Source of the DNA: Lates calcarifer
Taxonomy: Eukaryota; Chordata; Actinopteri; Centropomidae
Direction of reading: 5' to 3'
Length of the DNA: 64,000 bases
NCBI RefSeq assembly: GCF_001640805.2
Contig: NC_066849.1
Location: 23,125,999-23,189,998 of the forward strand
Made by a program: the position numbers and the translations under genes. Below, piece by piece: positions 62,290-64,000 of the stretch (its first letter is position 1; each line of letters starts with the position of its first letter). The notes under the pieces are model-generated. The model saw only the letters and a list, made by a program, of their open reading frames with translations. It was not told where the DNA came from and did not search any database.

Positions 62290-64000
62290 AATGCATCAAA
62301 AATGTTCAAAAAATGTCATAGTATAGCATGTTGTCAAAAACCATCAAAAAATGTCATAGTATAGTAAGGTATGAAAAATGGTCAAAAAAGTCATAGTATA
62401 GAAAGGCGTCAAAAATGGTCAAAAAATGTCATACTATAGTAAAGTGTGAAAAATGGTCAAAAAATGTCATAGTATAGCAAGGTGTGAAAAAATGGTCAAA
62501 AAATGTCATAGTATAGTAGGGCTTCAAAAACAGTCAAAAAATGTCATAATATAGTAAGGTATGAAAAATGGTCAAAAAAGTCATAGTATAGTTAGGTATG
62601 TAAAATGGTCAAAAAAAGTCATAGTATAGTAGGGCTTCAAAAATAGTCAAAAAATGTCATAGTATAGCAAGGTGTGAAAAATGGTCAAAAAATGTCATAG
62701 TATAGTAGGGGCTTCAAAAATAGTCAAAAAATGTCATAGTAAGGTATGAAAAATGGTCAAAAAAGTCATAGTATAGTTAGGTATGTAAAATGGTCAAAAA
62801 AAGTCATAGTATAGTAGGGCTTCAAAAATAGTCAAAAAATGTCATAGTATAGTAGGGCTTCAAAAATGGTCAAAAAATGTCATAGTATAGCAAGGTGTGA
62901 AAAATGGTCAAAAAATGTCATAGTATAGTAGGGTTTCAAAAATAGTCAAAAAATGTCATAATATAGTAAGGTATGAAAAATGGTCAAAAAAGTCATAGTA
63001 TAGTTAGGTATGTAAAATGGTCAAAAAAAGTCATAGTATAGTAGGGCTTCAAAAATGGTCAAAAAATGTCATAGTATAGCAAGGTGTGAAAAATGGTCAA
63101 AAAATGTCATAGTATAGTAGGGCTTCAAAAATAGTAAAAAATGTCATAATATAGTAAGGTATGAAAAATGGTCAAAAAAGTCATAGTATAGTAGGGCTTC
63201 AAAAATAGTCAAAAAATGTCATAGTATAGCAAGGTGTGAAAAATGGTCAAAAAAGTCATAGTATAGTAGGGCTTCAAAAATAGTCAAAAAATGTCATAGT
63301 ATAGCAAGGTGTGAAAAATGGTCAAAAAATGTCATAGTATAGTAGGGCTTCAAAAATGGTCAAAAAAGTCATAGTATAGTAAGGCATGAAAAATTTCATA
63401 ATAAAGTAAGGCGTGAAAAATGGTCAAAAAATGTCATAGTATAGCAAGGTGTGAAAAATGTTTAAAAAATGTCATAGTATAGCAAGGTGTGAAAAATGGT
63501 CAAAAAATGTCATAGTATAGTAAGGCTTCAAAAATGGTCAAAAAAGTCATAGTATAGTAGGTAAGAGTATGAAAAATGGTCAAAAAAGTCATAGTATAGA
63601 AAGGCGTCAAAAATGGTCAAAAAATGTCATACTATAGTAAAGTGTGAAAAATGGTCAAAAAATGTCATAGTATAGTAGGGCTTCAAAAAAGTCAAAAAAT
63701 GTCATAGTATAGCAAGGTGTGAAAAAATGGTCAAAAAATGTCATAGTATAGTAGGGCTTCAAAAAATAGTCAAAAAATGTCATAATATAGTAAGGTATGA
63801 AAAATGGTCAAAAAAGTCATAGTATAGTTAGGTATGTAAAATGGTCAAAAAAGTCATAGTATAGTAGGGCTTCAAAAATAGTCAAAAAATGTCATAGTAT
63901 AGTAGGTTAAAAATGGTCAAAAAATGTCATAGTATAGTAGGGCTTCAAAAATGGTCAAAAAATGTCATAGTATAGCAAGGTGTGAAAAATGGTCAAAAAA
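62290..64000. repeat. 38-bp minisatellite, continuing beyond the window
   Basis: Roughly 45 units of about 38 bases. Each has gtcatagtatag, then a variable 8-9 base word, then aaaaatggtcaaaaaa. The variable word takes a few forms (tagggcttc, caaggtgtg, taaggtatg, ttaggtatg), which recur in a partly regular order with a cycle of about 190 bases. Related units also occur in the spacers of the four modules. Some units lack one or two A residues. The array reaches the last base, so its full length is unknown. Confidence 0.9.

Larger units (their letters stand above)
58190..62290 (+). repeat. Four-module higher-order array (A-B-A-B)
   Basis: Four modules of about 1.02-1.12 kb lie head to tail. 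Each has, in order: a run of 38-bp minisatellite-like units (catgaaaaatggtcaaaaaa and relatives), a truncated MITE segment (ggtggaagaaatactcagac up to cctgcattcaaag), a spacer with ttcacagtaacatatatcat, and an exon-like block. Modules 1 and 3 (type A) share a 466-bp block and a tattcttcatacttcata spacer. Modules 2 and 4 (type B) share a 454-bp block and a tttcccaagtatttgttgtt spacer. Same-type copies are about 2.1 kb apart, so the A+B dimer was duplicated as one unit. Confidence 0.85.

Noticed and set aside
62290..64000. Regular direct repeats that resemble a CRISPR array
   Set aside because: Units are contiguous without unique spacers, the context is a fish nuclear genome, and there are no cas genes. 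It is a minisatellite.
56800..64000. Calling this dcun1d1
   Set aside because: Only human gene order suggests it. No DCUN1-type coding sequence is visible, so no gene name was assigned.

Overview
The window looks like nuclear DNA of a ray-finned fish, most likely a percomorph teleost. The genes are vertebrate and intron-rich with GT-AG junctions, the kininogen carries the fish form of bradykinin (RPPGWSPLR), and the introns hold dispersed repeats typical of fish. No bacterial, phage or CRISPR feature was seen.

Layout, left to right. 1-5.7 kb has no convincing gene, only repeat remnants. At 5.69-5.80 kb there is a good candidate for the first coding exon of a minus-strand gene running out of the window to the left; I do not recognise it. 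From about 8.0 to 34.2 kb lies pik3ca (plus strand): two non-coding 5' exons, 24 coding exons reconstructed here (1068 codons plus stop), and a 3' UTR of about 5.4 kb. Tail to tail with it is kng1 (kininogen, minus strand, 40.56-35.19 kb, 8 coding exons, 379 aa). Then come lamp3 (plus, 42.84-46.33 kb, 7 exons, 253 aa) and mccc1 (plus, 47.54-55.08 kb, 19 exons, 716 aa). All four reading frames close across every proposed splice junction, which is the main internal check on the models.

From 56.8 kb the sequence changes. A GC-rich, CCAAT-bearing segment ends in a strong splice donor at 57,121, like the first exon of another plus-strand gene. A T-rich degenerate repeat follows, then a strikingly regular array of four modules of about 1.0-1.1 kb (58.2-62.3 kb), and finally a 38-bp minisatellite running off the right edge. 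Each module carries a 454- or 466-bp block made largely of 21-bp repeats, with a polypyrimidine tract plus AG in front and a GT donor behind. The modules alternate A-B-A-B. This amplified exon-like array is the least explained object in the window.

The four named genes do not form a pathway: a lipid kinase of growth-factor signalling, a secreted kinin precursor, a lysosomal membrane glycoprotein and a mitochondrial leucine-catabolism enzyme subunit. As I recall, their human counterparts all lie on chromosome 3q26-q27, with LAMP3 beside MCCC1, so the block reflects conserved, partly reshuffled synteny.
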